Part shown: positions 32,459-43,794 of the stretch, one piece after another | How the letters are laid out: every line of letters starts with the position of its first letter | Numbering within the stretch: the stretch's first letter is position 1 | Origin: Drosophila pseudoobscura | Taxonomy: Eukaryota > Arthropoda > Insecta > Diptera > Drosophilidae | Assembly: GCF_009870125.1 (NCBI RefSeq) | Contig: NC_046683.1 | Coordinates: forward strand, 63,193,869-63,257,868 | Reading direction: 5' to 3' | DNA length: 64,000 bases | Position numbers and translations under genes: made by a program | Notes under the pieces: model-generated | Told to the model about the DNA's origin: nothing | The model's database searches: none | What the model saw: the letters and a program-made list of their open reading frames with translations, nothing else

Positions 32459-32513
32459 AGACGACGATGACGACGACGACGACGACGACGACGAGGACGA
32501 CGAGGACGACGAC
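32459..32513. repeat. (GAC)n triplet tract
   Basis: GAC/GAT/GAG triplets, giving a poly-Asp frame on + and poly-Ser/Arg on -. Treated as a repeat, not coding. Confidence 0.8.
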
Positions 32514-34492
32514 TGAGTGCCGAGTAAATGAAAATGAATGGCAGGCCGCCTAAAAGTAGGCAACGCACTGCCACTATATGCACATAGTGCCCGGCATGGA
32601 GGGGGCCAAACGATGCGGCAATCGAACCAGGGAAGCGGGGGCTCAGCGGGGGGGCTCAGCCGGGGGAATCAGGAGACAGAAAGAGAAGCAAGAGTCAGGC
32701 GCCATGAGGCAAAGAAAACCCCACGCGGCGCATGTGGCATGTTCGAGGCGTCCTCTCTGCCACTCTGCCACACCGACCCCCTGATGCACATTCAGCGATG
32801 TATAAATCAATCAAATGGCGGAGATTCGTGGCTCTGGACATTCGCTTAACTTATTTGCGTTAAATTTATTTTCCAAGCATAGGAGACACCGATAACCAGG
32901 CGGCAGGAGGGCCCCCACTCCCCGTCCCCCGCCTGAAGGAACCCTGCCCTGGAATGCAAACAAGCAAAACGCTCAGGCACTTTAGTCAATTTAATTTCCT
33001 AATTAGCTGCGGCAACAGTCGTCGTCATTGGGCCAATGTCCCTGGACCTTCGCCTGCTTTCAGCTCCTTCCTGCCGTCGTTGTCCACCTTGTCATTAATG
33101 TGCGTTTGCCCGAAAGCACAGAGAGAGCGAGAGAGAGAGAGGGGGTCCTGGTCCTGCTCTTCTCTCCGCCTTCTGTCTTCTGTCGCCGTCGCCGTGTGTT
33201 GGTAATTAGCAGCAGCACACGTTGGGTCCTTTAACACCCAGCCAGTGGGGCAGCCAGCCCGTGCTAGGGCACTGATGATCCTTGGACGGGGCATGCAAAT
33301 TAAGTCAAAACAATTGTGCACACACCTCCAGGGGAAAGACACTCCACACACACACGGATGATGGAAGGGACGGCACACCGAAGGGAGTCCATTTTTCATA
33401 CATTATAAATACATATATTTATATGTGCACTGGAAGAAAAATCGGATGCGTTTCGAGAGGGTAATCGATTGGTTCTCCACATTATCCACACTATGAAAAA
33501 TATTGAAATATTTGTGGTAGGAAAGCCCGGCGTCTCTAGCTTAGATTAATAATCCATGAGTGTACGGCCACTCTAGAGAAAATACCGAAGATACGGCCAC
33601 ATAGAAAGTATGTAGATTGACGCTCGATTATTCCAAATGTCGTATTAGGAAATTAAAGTCTTGTTCGGAGAAGTAAAATATCCAAAAAAGATAAGATTCG
33701 TGCTTTTGTAGGTATCTAGGTTTGAGAGTCCACGGGATCCACAATTCTGAGATCGCAATCCCATAAAAATCAATTATGCGTTGATCTATTCGTGTGGGTG
33801 TTTTGTGATTCGAAGACAAAGACCAGCCTTACATTGGGAGCATGCGAAAAGGTGTACCAGAAAGAGCAGACCATCGAATCAATCAAGATAACACAAATGT
33901 GCGTGTGAGCAAGTCGCATTGAAAGAACGGAACGCCAACAAGTACGAGTACATCAAGCACTAACATCCGCTTTGTTTCTTCGTCTCCCATTCGAGTACGA
34001 GCCAAATATTGAGTGTTCCGCTCATCCGAAAGCGCTGATTGGTGCCATCAGGCGCTCAAATTCAAACACGAGTCAGCTGGTATGTATCACTATTGAATGA
34101 CTTGCTTCAAACATGCTCCCGAGGTCCATTCGCATATGAAATTCATGCTGTGATATGCTGGTTTCTAATACTGCCGCAAATGGCTTTGGCGGGTCAGCTG
34201 GTATATGCCTATCCCAGATTATTTGATTGCTCGGCATTTGCCATGTATTCGTCGATAGTTGCTGTATCTATAAGGAGTACACAGTTTGGGTTCTCAGCTC
34301 TAGGAAGATTAAGAGGAATTGTATCATCAATAGGGGTATTCCTTTAGCCAAAGAACCGCTGAAACCGGAATTGTTTTTGCGCAGTGTATTTGTATAAGTT
34401 TTTTACGCTCGCCGCATAATAATGTGTCCGTTAAGGCAAGGATAACGTAATAAAATAAAAGCCACTTCACACATCGTCAACGGGGCAGGATA

Positions 34493-34520
34493 CGGACACT
34501 CCGGACACTCCGGACACTCC
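34493..34520. repeat. 9/10-bp tandem repeat CGGACACTC
   Basis: Three copies of CGGACACTC with an alternating extra C, followed by related CCGG-containing words (GTCCGGTGTCCGGG near 34550-34563). Confidence 0.7.
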
Positions 34521-37157
34521 GCTTCTCCGGTGCTGTCCAGTTTGGGTCCTGTCCGGTGTCCGGGTCGGTCATCCTGTGGCTCTTGTGGCTGTGGCCTCCA
34601 CTTGATATCTTTTTTTTTCTGCGCTAATTTGTTTTACTTTGTTTATATTAAAAACATTGTTTGCCTCGTGCCTTCCCCCTACGCCTGCCCGTGTGGCAGC
34701 AGTGCGGTGCAAATGTGTTAACCGCAAAGGATAACATTTGCCCAGCGGATGTCCTGGCCCTGGCTCTGGCTCTCGCCCATTGTCCTTTCCCTGTTCGCTC
34801 TGTGTTTGACATTATGTCAGCAATTAAATTGTCATGTGAGAGGACATTGTGGATAAGTAAATTATGCGGCAAGGACATCTGTTTCTGCAGTGGAAGATGC
34901 TGCCGTTCGGCTGCTGCTGGAACCCCAAATTAGAGCCAAGCCAAAGGGATGCTGATATCCTTTTTGTGCCGCTGCCAAAGTATCCTTCTGTTTCTGCTGG
35001 TTTGTCGGCTAAGTGACCGGAAAATTGGGATCCTTTACGGCACATTTAATTCACACATATGAGCGGGGCACAATTACCCAGAGCAGAGCACACGCCCAGG
35101 ACATCCACAGATTTCACATGCCGCATGCCGCTTGCCACTTGCCGCTTGCCGCATGCCACATGCCACATCCCTTAGCCCCATGTAAACGTAGACAAATAAC
35201 ACTTAAGTGTGAGATGCCAACACTGGATTCCAGCGGCTGCTCTTCATGCCCCAAAAGCCACTGCCACTGTCGCTGCCACTGGATGGAAGGAAGTGCCGCT
35301 GCTGGTTCTGGTGCTGGTGCTGGTGCTGCCCAAGAGGCGTGCCGCGTGCCGCAGCTTGCCACAGCTTGCCACAGCCGCCGCACGGGGAGAGATCCACTCA
35401 ACTGCAACCTCGACAAACGACAACGACGAGGTTTTTTATATTTTCACGCACACAAATTTATACAATTCTCTCTCGGAGGTATGTGCCCCACTGTGTGGCA
35501 AGGAGTTTATCCTAAGGACAGCCCCAGCCAAGGGACGCCACGGCGTGGTGTCGCCCAGCCAGTAAGTGGCATAAAAACATAAAATCTTTTTCTATATATA
35601 TATATATATATCGTACATATAGAAACAACAAATGCCTCGCGGAATCTGTGGCACACAGGCAGCTGTGGCTGCCGTGGCTGCTGTGGCTGCTGTGGCACTT
35701 GCTGGTGGTACTTGCCGCCGCCTCTGGGTGACAGGCTGACAAGCTTGGGATGCCTTTTGGGTCGTCGCGTGCTTTGCTTGTGGCAACAACAGAACACAGC
35801 AAAAAACAAAAAAAAAAACGACGAGGAGGAAAAACACAGCAGCCAACGGAGCAGAAAAATGCGCTGGCTTTGTGGTTGACTTTACCCTTCACACAAAAGG
35901 ACTACATTCCTGCCACAGGAGTTAAGGATTATTTAGTAGATATGGCGACATCATTAAGGGATCATCACGCTTCAAAATGGAACATCCAAAAGAGCTGCAA
36001 TGATTTCTTTAGGCAAAATGCGATTGGATATGCCTGTGGTTATGTCCTTCTGGAAGGAGATCTTTCATATCAGTTCAGATCACACTTGATGCTCAGAAAT
36101 CATGGTAGAAATGAGCAGAGACCATAAAGAATGGTTTATCCCTTGGGACTGTATCGAAAAGTATCAAAGATTCTGCTTCGGGGAGGGAATTTTGGGACAG
36201 TTCTAAGACACTTTCGATACACCATTGGCTGATTGCTATTCTTAGCATTTTGCAGAGTGAAATCCACTGAAGAGCATTCATTATTCACTGACCTGCACAG
36301 ACTTTTCCCAGCTCCGCTTCTGGCTGATTTTCCTGCTTTTCACGCTTTCCTCCGCTTAGAAAGATGGGCGCTTAGCAGATTTATTTGTGTTAAAACAAAC
36401 GGCTTATGACTTCTATAGAAATAGAATTCCTGCCGGGAGAGGAGCAGCAGCGGCAACAATGGGGCAGCAGCCACTTGTTGGCATGCCCCATCGCCGTTGG
36501 CGCCCGGCGAAAAGGGGGGGGGGAACACGGGAAATGGAGAGTGTAGATTGGAGATTGGAGATTGCAGATTGGAGTGTTAAATACCCATTTAATAAGAGCT
36601 CGCTTGAAGATAGCTTTTGCGGTTGCCCCGCCTTCAGCTGAAGGATTCCTTCTTATGGCTTATTAAAGGAAAAATTCAGACTCTGAATGGAAATGGGGCA
36701 AAGGATACTCGAATGCAAACAGTATCCAGATGATGTACCGACCGGAGGCATGGGCGTTAGCCGAAAATGAGGCAAAGCCAAAAACGCATAATCAAACACC
36801 GAAAAAGGCAGGTCGAATATCCTCCAGGAGGCTCCGGCTGGCCGTGCCACCTCCTTTTCGATCTGCCTCACTTGCAGCCTGCTGCATTTACCTGTTCGAT
36901 TGTACTTTGCCTCAAACAACATTCTTGTTTGTTGTCTTCCGAGGCCTGGAAATTGCGTTTCTGCTCGAGAAGGCAGCCCCTGCGCTGCCGCTGCCGCTGC
37001 CCCCCCCCAACCACTGCATTTCCTACTCGATTACCGGAAAATATTCCGGGGCAAAAATGTTGTCTAGAAAATCCAGGTGGAGATGCGGACATTTCCCTTC
37101 GGTCTGCGGGCACAGAGAGAGAAATCCCTCGACTTTCGCCTGCCAGCCAGCTCTCGC

Positions 37158-37220
37158 TTTTCTCTCAGTGTCTTGGGTCTGTTTTTCTCTCAGTGTCTTG
37201 GGTCTGCTTTTCTCTCAGCG
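37158..37220. repeat. 25-bp tandem repeat
   Basis: TTTTCTCTCAGTGTCTTGGG appears twice, followed by TCTG, then a third diverged unit CTTTTCTCTCAGCGTAGTG. Each unit contains CTCTCAG, which resembles a splice acceptor; the unit repeats without any associated exon. Confidence 0.7.
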
Positions 37221-39759
37221 TAGTGCGTGGTTCTTTCTGTTTGCTTTTAGGTTTTTGGTGGAAATTTTGCGCCTGCAAATCGCACGGAAAATTTCGTGAA
37301 CGAAGCCTCCTTCGGGGCGAGGCCGGTGCCTCCACCTCCACCTCCGACTCCACCTCGTTTGTTGGTTTTGGGCTTGAGCATTGGTCCCCTTTCCGTGCCG
37401 CTTTTGCCACTGCCACACACGCCCCTTCGAAGAGGATTTTCATTTCGCAGCTTAGGCCGGACGACGGGGCCGGGGGGACTGGGCAGGGGGGGGAGTGCCT
37501 CTGCTTTTCTAAATAATGGGATTCGCGAGCGGCAACTTGGAGGCACAGTCTGGCAGCCACCCTGCCAGGCCCCCCCCCCGCCCGTATATGTGGCACGAAC
37601 AATGCAGCAGCAGACGCATGCATGGAGCAGCGGCAGTGGCAACTTGGACCAGCTATCGATTGAATTTATTTGCATTTGCAACGGCAGCAGGATGAAGGTG
37701 GAGGAGGGGGAGGCCTCAGCAGCAACGGCCTCCTGGTCAACAATTCTTTCGATTTTCATTTCCGTGTCCTCTCCAGGCACCAGAGGCAGGCATCAGCAGT
37801 GCTACCACCAGCAATGGCATCAGGCACTGCCATCAGGCAGTGGCTGCGGCAGTGGCAGTGGCTGTGGCAGTGGCAGTGGCAGTGGCAGCAGTGCCAACAA
37901 CAAACATGGCGCAAAAATCATTAGAAACTCTTTTGTTAGCCAGGGCGCAGCACGTTTTCCATCCTCCAGAGCCAGGAAATAAAACTGCAGAGAAAACTCC
38001 TTTCTTTTTGTCGAAGGATGAGGCATCTGCCCATCGCCGCCGCTAGCTTCAGTTCCATCTCCGTCTCCATCTCCTCCTACCTATCCTATCCGCCGGCTCA
38101 ACGACAACGATGATGGGCGACGACGTCGCGTATGCGCAATTTTCCAACAAGAAAAGTTGGTGACGCCAGAGGGCGGTGGCTGGGACGGGGGCGGGGGCTA
38201 CCCAATTGACCGAGGCGGCTCGGGGAGAACCAGAAAGGACCTCGAGGGCCAGTCGCTGCCACTGCCACTGCCACTGCCACTGCCACAGCCACTGATGTGG
38301 CTACTTCTATTGTTGCCTGCCCCGCCACGAATGTGAGTGCCCCCGCCCACTCCCCCTGTGGCACTGTGGCCAGTCTCTCAATAGCCATTTTTTCCTGCGC
38401 CGCTGGCCGTTGATTCCAGCATGAGCCATACTTTAAGAAGGCCTTCCTCTGCGAAAGCTGAGGACCGCCCTTAGCCGCACTCTGGATCTTCAAGGATCTT
38501 TTTTAGGAGTCCTAAGTCCTAGAGCACCTTCTTCTTGCTCAAAGTTTTGTCAGTTACCAATGCAATCCCCTGGCTAATGCCCTGAAGCCAGCCCCAGCGC
38601 ATCCCTGTATGTGTTTTTTCTATCTGTTCTCTGTCTTTGGGCTCTGCTTTGGCCTGCTTTTCCACTTCAAAATCTTGAAGGCGGCTCTACTGTTGCTTTC
38701 TCTTCTCCCTTTTGGCAGGAAAGAGGAGCTTCGAGAGGCCTTCGAGGGCCTTTCGAGAGACGCTTTGCACAAAACTGGCAAAAGTTTGAGAGGTTTGTTG
38801 TCCACTTCGAAGGGACACGCCACAGCAGGGCGATGGCCGTATTCCAATATCCTTTTGCCCCACCCCCCCCCAACACCACCTCTTGCATCCAGTAGGCTTT
38901 TAGTAGGTCTCTGTTTTGACTAAGTTTTTCTTGCAAATTGCGTTCCCTTTTCGAAGGGAGTGTCGGTCAGGGATCGAAGTTTGTAAGTCTCTAATTTATT
39001 TATTTAAAGAGATTTCAGTAATGCGGCAAAATCGTGGATGTTCTAAGGCCAAGAACAGTCCAACTTAGCCCACTTTTAATTTATTTTGTGTTTTTTGTTA
39101 AACATTTATTGCCTACGATTCCTGTTTCTTTTATCCCGATTGACGACAATTCGATTCTTTTCGATAGAAATTCGATTTCGGCAAAAGAACAAATATTTTA
39201 AATATATTTCACGTTACAAATATTTATCGAAATCGATTTACAAATGTTTGAAATTTATAAATAATGGAGTAAATATGATTAATAATTAAATAAAATAAGA
39301 AAAGATTAATCTGAATATTGGCGGCCACACATACGTATATTAACATTTATCTGATTAAAATCGGGAGATGTTTAAATAAGGGCATTCCCGTTCTAACGTT
39401 ACTTTACATTCGTAAATTAAAATGGTTAAAAAAATAATGAAAAAGTTATATTTTGAAAACAAAATTATTCTAGTTGATTAATATTTGGTTAGCCCTATAT
39501 TCATCAAAAAAATGACAGATATCGAATGTATGGTTCTAAAGATATAAGCCAAAATATAAACTGTCCAAAAAACAGAAGTGGTTTTCGAGGTTTGAGTACA
39601 AAATGGCAAATCTCTGCGGATCGGGTACATTTTTTGTAAAACTTTTTGTGTGCTAATATATAAAGTATTGAGTGTTAATTTTACAAGATATTAAATGTAA
39701 ATACCTTTGCTGTTTCTTGGCTATAAGTCCGCGGCTGGATCTGACGTGGGTTACTGGCG

Positions 39760-40090
39760 TTACGCTACCAAACTCTGGGGTAATAAGAGTTTAAGAATAT
39801 ATCGTTTCGTTACCAATTCATTCATTGGGGCAATTTTCTAGGGTTTTCTTGATAGTTCAGCATGTTAGAGAGTCTTTGAGGAAGAACTTTCATCAAGAAA
39901 CATCTTTCTTATAGGAGATAAAAATAGAAGAAAAGTTAGGCCCTTAGCCCTAAGTTATACGGATTCAAAAAGTAGAGGAAAATATGACTATAAAAATACC
40001 AAGAAGAGTGGAAAAAGGGAACTTTGAACTATTTTAATTGGTTTTTAAATCAAAAGTAATGAATTTATATGCCAATTGTTTGAATTATTT
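39760..40090 (+). repeat. Dispersed repeat, copy B (partner at 7.18 kb)
   Basis: Same order of blocks as 7180-7480: GCGTTACGCTACCAAACTCTG, CGTTTCGTTACC, GTTCAGCATGTTAGAGAG, CATCAAGAAACATC, CTTATAGGAGATAAAA and CTATAAAAATACCAAG. It is embedded in an AT-rich block (38.95-40.4 kb) that contrasts with the GC-richer flanks, consistent with an old insertion. Confidence 0.5.
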
Positions 40091-41650
40091 AAGTTTCATT
40101 CAATTTAGAAAATAATATCTGGACAAAACCATATGGAAAGCAGTTTTCACTGACCTTTAATGTTGCGGAAATTCCCATATTTCATATATATATTGTGTAT
40201 CGTTAGATATGTAAATATATCAGATTTATATCGGGAGGATCTTTCGCTTCAAATCAGATCGCTTTGAAAATTGTTTCTGGAGATCGAAGAACCCTTTCGG
40301 AAAGATAATGCAACATGCTTCGAGTATAGCTGCGCTTTCATCCGATTCTTTTGTATTTCAGTTTAGCCTGGAGAAAGATCTCTGAAGGGTCTTTGGTCCA
40401 CTTTCATCGTTCCTCTCCTCTTCTCAGCGTTCCTTACAGCTCCTGAAGAAGCCTATTCCTGGGACATAACCCCTCCAAAGGGTATTCCAAGCATCAGTAG
40501 CCTTCATTTGCGACTTGTCTTTCAGTGGCTTTCGTCATTTCCTGTCGCCATTTGGTCTTTTCTTTCTTTTTATCTTCTTCGCTGTAGGTGTAAAAGAAAG
40601 CCCAAGTATTGGTGTGTGTAAGAAGCAAGTGTGTGTGGGTGTGTTTTTTTTTGCATTTTTTGCATTTGGCCGTTTGGCAATTGCGAACTCTTTTCGCTCT
40701 TTTGCCGGCGGATGTCCTTTAACGTGGTTTCCAGACCACTGCCCAGCATGCTTTTGCTTTCTTCACGCTCTCCTCCACGCTCTCCTCCGCGCTCTCCTCC
40801 ACGCTCCTCTTGCAGTAATTTCACTTTGAAATTTCCTAGTCGCCGCTGACGGAACGGAAGCGCGCTAGTTTCCTCTCCCAGAGCACCCAGAAAGGGGGAG
40901 AGGGGGACAGGGGAGAGGGGACAGGGGACCTGTTAGTTAACTCGTTTTTTTTTGCCATCTTTGTACTTGTGAAAAGCGGAAAGGGCCTTCATTTCCGCCT
41001 CGAAAGCGTGGATTCAGCGTGGGTCCAGTTTCGTTATCAGAGTTCAACGGCAAAGGGTTCGGTGGAGGGGGGGGAGTACAGAGCATGTTCCACTGAAATC
41101 ATGGGAGTATATTCTCCAAAGCCTACCCTGCCCAAAGCCCTGCCTTTGTTCATTTGTCAGGGAGAAATCTTTAAGAAATCCTTGAAGAAGCACCTATTCC
41201 AGGTAGAACTTGATCTTGAGAGCCCTTAGAGGTGCCTTAAGTGTATTACAAGTGCAGATTGGTAGAAGGTATCTGCCAGATATGTAAAGATAATAGAAAT
41301 CATATCAGAATCCCTGATTATTCCTTTGCACTCTTCAGGGATGGATCTCTATATGTCTTAGAGATCCATTCAATCCCTATCCATTGCAGCATACTTTTCG
41401 GTGCCGCACAGAGAGTCCTTTGCGTGTGGCTTTGTTTCTTGCACCCAAGATTCAGTCCTCGAAACCCTGGAGTCCTGATTTTCAGCTCTGAGAAATCTCA
41501 TCTGGTTGCAACATCTCAAGGCTTCTTTCTTGGGCCTCCATTTTGTTTTCTCGAAGAAATCGGGACCACAGAGGCGGGCGGGGCCTAAAAAATATTTTGT
41601 ACGTATCCCCAACGCTTCTTTGGCCTCGAACACACACACATATCCGCCCC

Positions 41651-41703
41651 ATATATATATATATATATATTCAGATATATATATATTTGATATATATTTT
41701 ATA
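41651..41703. repeat. (AT)n tract
   Basis: Runs of AT dinucleotides broken by TTCAG and TTTG; low-melting DNA. Confidence 0.8.
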
Positions 41704-42264
41704 TGTCGGCGACCAATCGGCGTCGAGCACGAAGCTGGTGGCACACGAAGGTCACACACAGAAAAAAGCGAGAGCGCAAAATGGAAATAAAATATGCAAA
41801 ATATACTACAACAAAATCGCATCGGATATATACACGGGGGAGAATATATTTTAAGTTGTTGTTATTGGTTGCACGCACACACGCACACACACACACCTGT
41901 CACAACTTGCAACAACAACAACAAACGTGGTGCAAAAGGCCTACAACAATGGAGCCGACGACTATTAAAAATGCGTTCGTAGGCGCCGCCTACCGCATGA
42001 CGTCATCGGGGCACACACACGAGTGGCAGCAACGGCAGCAGCAACGGCAGCAGCAGCAGCAGCATTGCACTTCCTTCCTCTTTTCTGCAGCAGCAACTAC
42101 CCCCCCGCCGCCCCACCGCCCCGCTGCCCCTCTCGCTGGGCGAGTAGTTGTTGCAATTTCTTTCTTTCGCAATAATTTTGCTCTTTTCGGGCACCACCTC
42201 CTCCAAAGAGCAAGAGGCATGCAGCACCAGCAGCAGCAACAACACCAAAGGCCAAATGGCAAGA

Positions 42265-42326
42265 AGACAGAAGAGAGAGCGAGCGAGAGAGTGAGTGATA
42301 GAGAGAGAGGGAGAGCAAGAGCTAGC

Positions 42327-42358
<32 letters not shown>

Positions 42359-42372
42359 CAGAGAGAGAGCGC
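42265..42372. promoter_or_regulatory. GA-rich tract about 1 kb upstream of the bab2 leader
   Basis: About 100 bases of GAGAGAG with GAGCGAGAG and GACAGAGAC variants, followed by a GTTTC pentamer repeat (42385-42410). GA tracts of this kind are GAF/CLAMP binding sites and are common near paused or Polycomb-regulated developmental promoters. This is a composition-based call. Confidence 0.45.
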
Positions 42373-43430
42373 TTCGGCTCCATTCGTTTCGTTTCGTTTC
42401 GTTTCGTTCGCTTCGTCTTTTTGCGTTTTTTTTGTTGTTTCGATTGGGGGGCCCTGGTGCCCACCGCCCCTCCCCCTCGCCGCACCCACTCTCTGGCGCT
42501 TCGGAGGGAGCACCAACTAAGCTTGCGCACTCGCTCGCACCCATGGCATTGGCTGCCTGATGGCCAACATTCGGGGGCGTGGCCAAGTCGTGCCGTCTCG
42601 CGCTGGCTTTCCAGTAGTTTTTCTCTTTCTGCTCTTTTTTGCATGGCCATAGTTTTGGGTCTAAGCAACAGCCCCATGCGCCTCACCTCACGATGTGGCT
42701 GCCCCATGCTGGATGAATGGCTGGAGACGATGCCGGATGCCGGATGCCAGATGCCAGAGGGGTTGGCAGGCGGCAGCAGCACTTCTTACTGGACATTGGC
42801 CGGCCGTTCCCGCGTCTCTCTTTCCTTCGGCCTAGAAGCTGCGATCCGCTCCGCCACTCCTCGGGTCTGTGGGCCAAGGTGCAAGTGCAGCAGCAGCAGC
42901 AGTAGCAGGTGCCGGGTGCCGGGTGCGTGCCCCCTCCCCCTCTTTGGTTGCGTAGGCATAGTTTTTCTTTTCCCTCCTGGAGGAGGCTTCGATTGTGGCA
43001 GCAGGGGGGGTTGCAGCTAAGCTTCGATTGGGAAGTGCCAATGGATGCCACGGATTGCCTGCCACTTGGAGACTTGTCCAAGGCAGATCTTGGACCTACC
43101 CCTCCCCCCCATTGGAGATCCCCTTGGGATGCTCCGATCATAAAACCTCAAGCGAGGCCGAAGAGAAATCCTCTCCGCAGCCCTCGCCCTCTCTCTGGGC
43201 CTTCGGCAGGGCGCTCTCTTACGAAATGCCAGACGAACGAATTCGCCGCACAAACCGGAATGCGACGACGACGGAAACGACGCCGGCGCTCTCTTCGGGC
43301 GCTCGCTGGCTCTCTTCTGGCCCGCTGCGCTGGGCCGGGGGGGTGGCTGCGGCGAGACGGCCAGACACAGCGCTGGCGGCGCCGTTCGCGCCGACTGCGA
43401 CGCCGCTGTGGCAGCAGTCTCGAGTTTCAT

Positions 43431-43464
43431 TCATTGCACGAGGCGGCCGACACAACGCGAGTTC
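43431..43464 (+). promoter_or_regulatory. Predicted bab2 core promoter (Inr + DPE)
   Basis: TCATTG at 43431-43436 (A at 43433 as +1) is followed at exactly +28 to +32 by AGTTC, which fits the DPE consensus RGWYV. No TATA box is present. Inr/DPE promoters are typical of Drosophila developmental regulators. The surrounding DNA changes here from GC-rich to the CAACAACA-rich composition of a Drosophila 5' UTR. Confidence 0.4.
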
Positions 43465-43794
43465 ATTCGAATTTCAACTTTCGCCGTGAGTGCAACGTTT
43501 TCTGGGGCGCAACAACAACAACAAAAACAACAATAGAACACAAGAGAACGAAACCGTGCAACAGTGACAACAGAGTGGCAACCGAAAGTTGCAGCCAGCA
43601 TTTGTTGCATGCAGTGATCAAAGCACAACAACAACAACAACAACAAAGCAACAACAACAACAACGCAAAAAAAAAACACTAGAAATATAAGTGGTGAAAT
43701 ATTCCGATTAAGTCTTTGGCCGATTAAACGGAACTCCAGGCGATCCGCAAGCGATCCGCAGCAACCAATCGACACCCAGAGGCGCCTCAAAAGT
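43433..43794 (+). other. bab2: Predicted bab2 5' leader exon
   Basis: CAACAA-rich DNA with no long frame, ending at a donor-like GTACGT (43795). Splicing to the acceptor CTTGCAG at 46947-46953 would join it to the coding exon. An earlier strong donor, GTGAGT at 43486, is an alternative. Exon limits are predictions. Confidence 0.4.

Larger units (their letters stand above)
27130..43380. other. 16-kb gene desert upstream of bab2
   Basis: No exon of any gene can be supported. It is dense in simple sequence: GA tracts (27470-27500, 28559-28582, 33119-33142), TG runs (31697-31725), poly-G/poly-C runs (30755-30777, 31041-31055, 31351-31369, 36514-36523), short minisatellites (32150-32230, 34493-34520, 37158-37220), AT repeats (41650-41700) and CAG/CAA triplets. 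Blocks at about 33.4-34.4 and 38.95-40.4 kb are AT-richer than their surroundings and look like old insertions. Its position next to bab2 makes it a likely home of bab2 enhancers, although individual elements cannot be delimited. Confidence 0.5.

Noticed and set aside
32298-32516. Poly-Asp/Lys-rich frame on the + strand
   Set aside because: It is the GAC triplet tract plus GA-rich DNA; no start context, splice sites or conservation signal.
33400-34400. AT-rich block with a 102-codon frame (34039-34347) and two CAGCTGGTAT words
   Set aside because: It looks like an old insertion, but I could not match it to either repeat family in the window nor find termini, so no element is called.
42295-43020. 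241-codon frame upstream of the bab2 leader
   Set aside because: Begins in the GA repeat and the GTTTC pentamer repeat; overlaps other long frames in several phases, as expected in GC-rich, repeat-laden promoter DNA.
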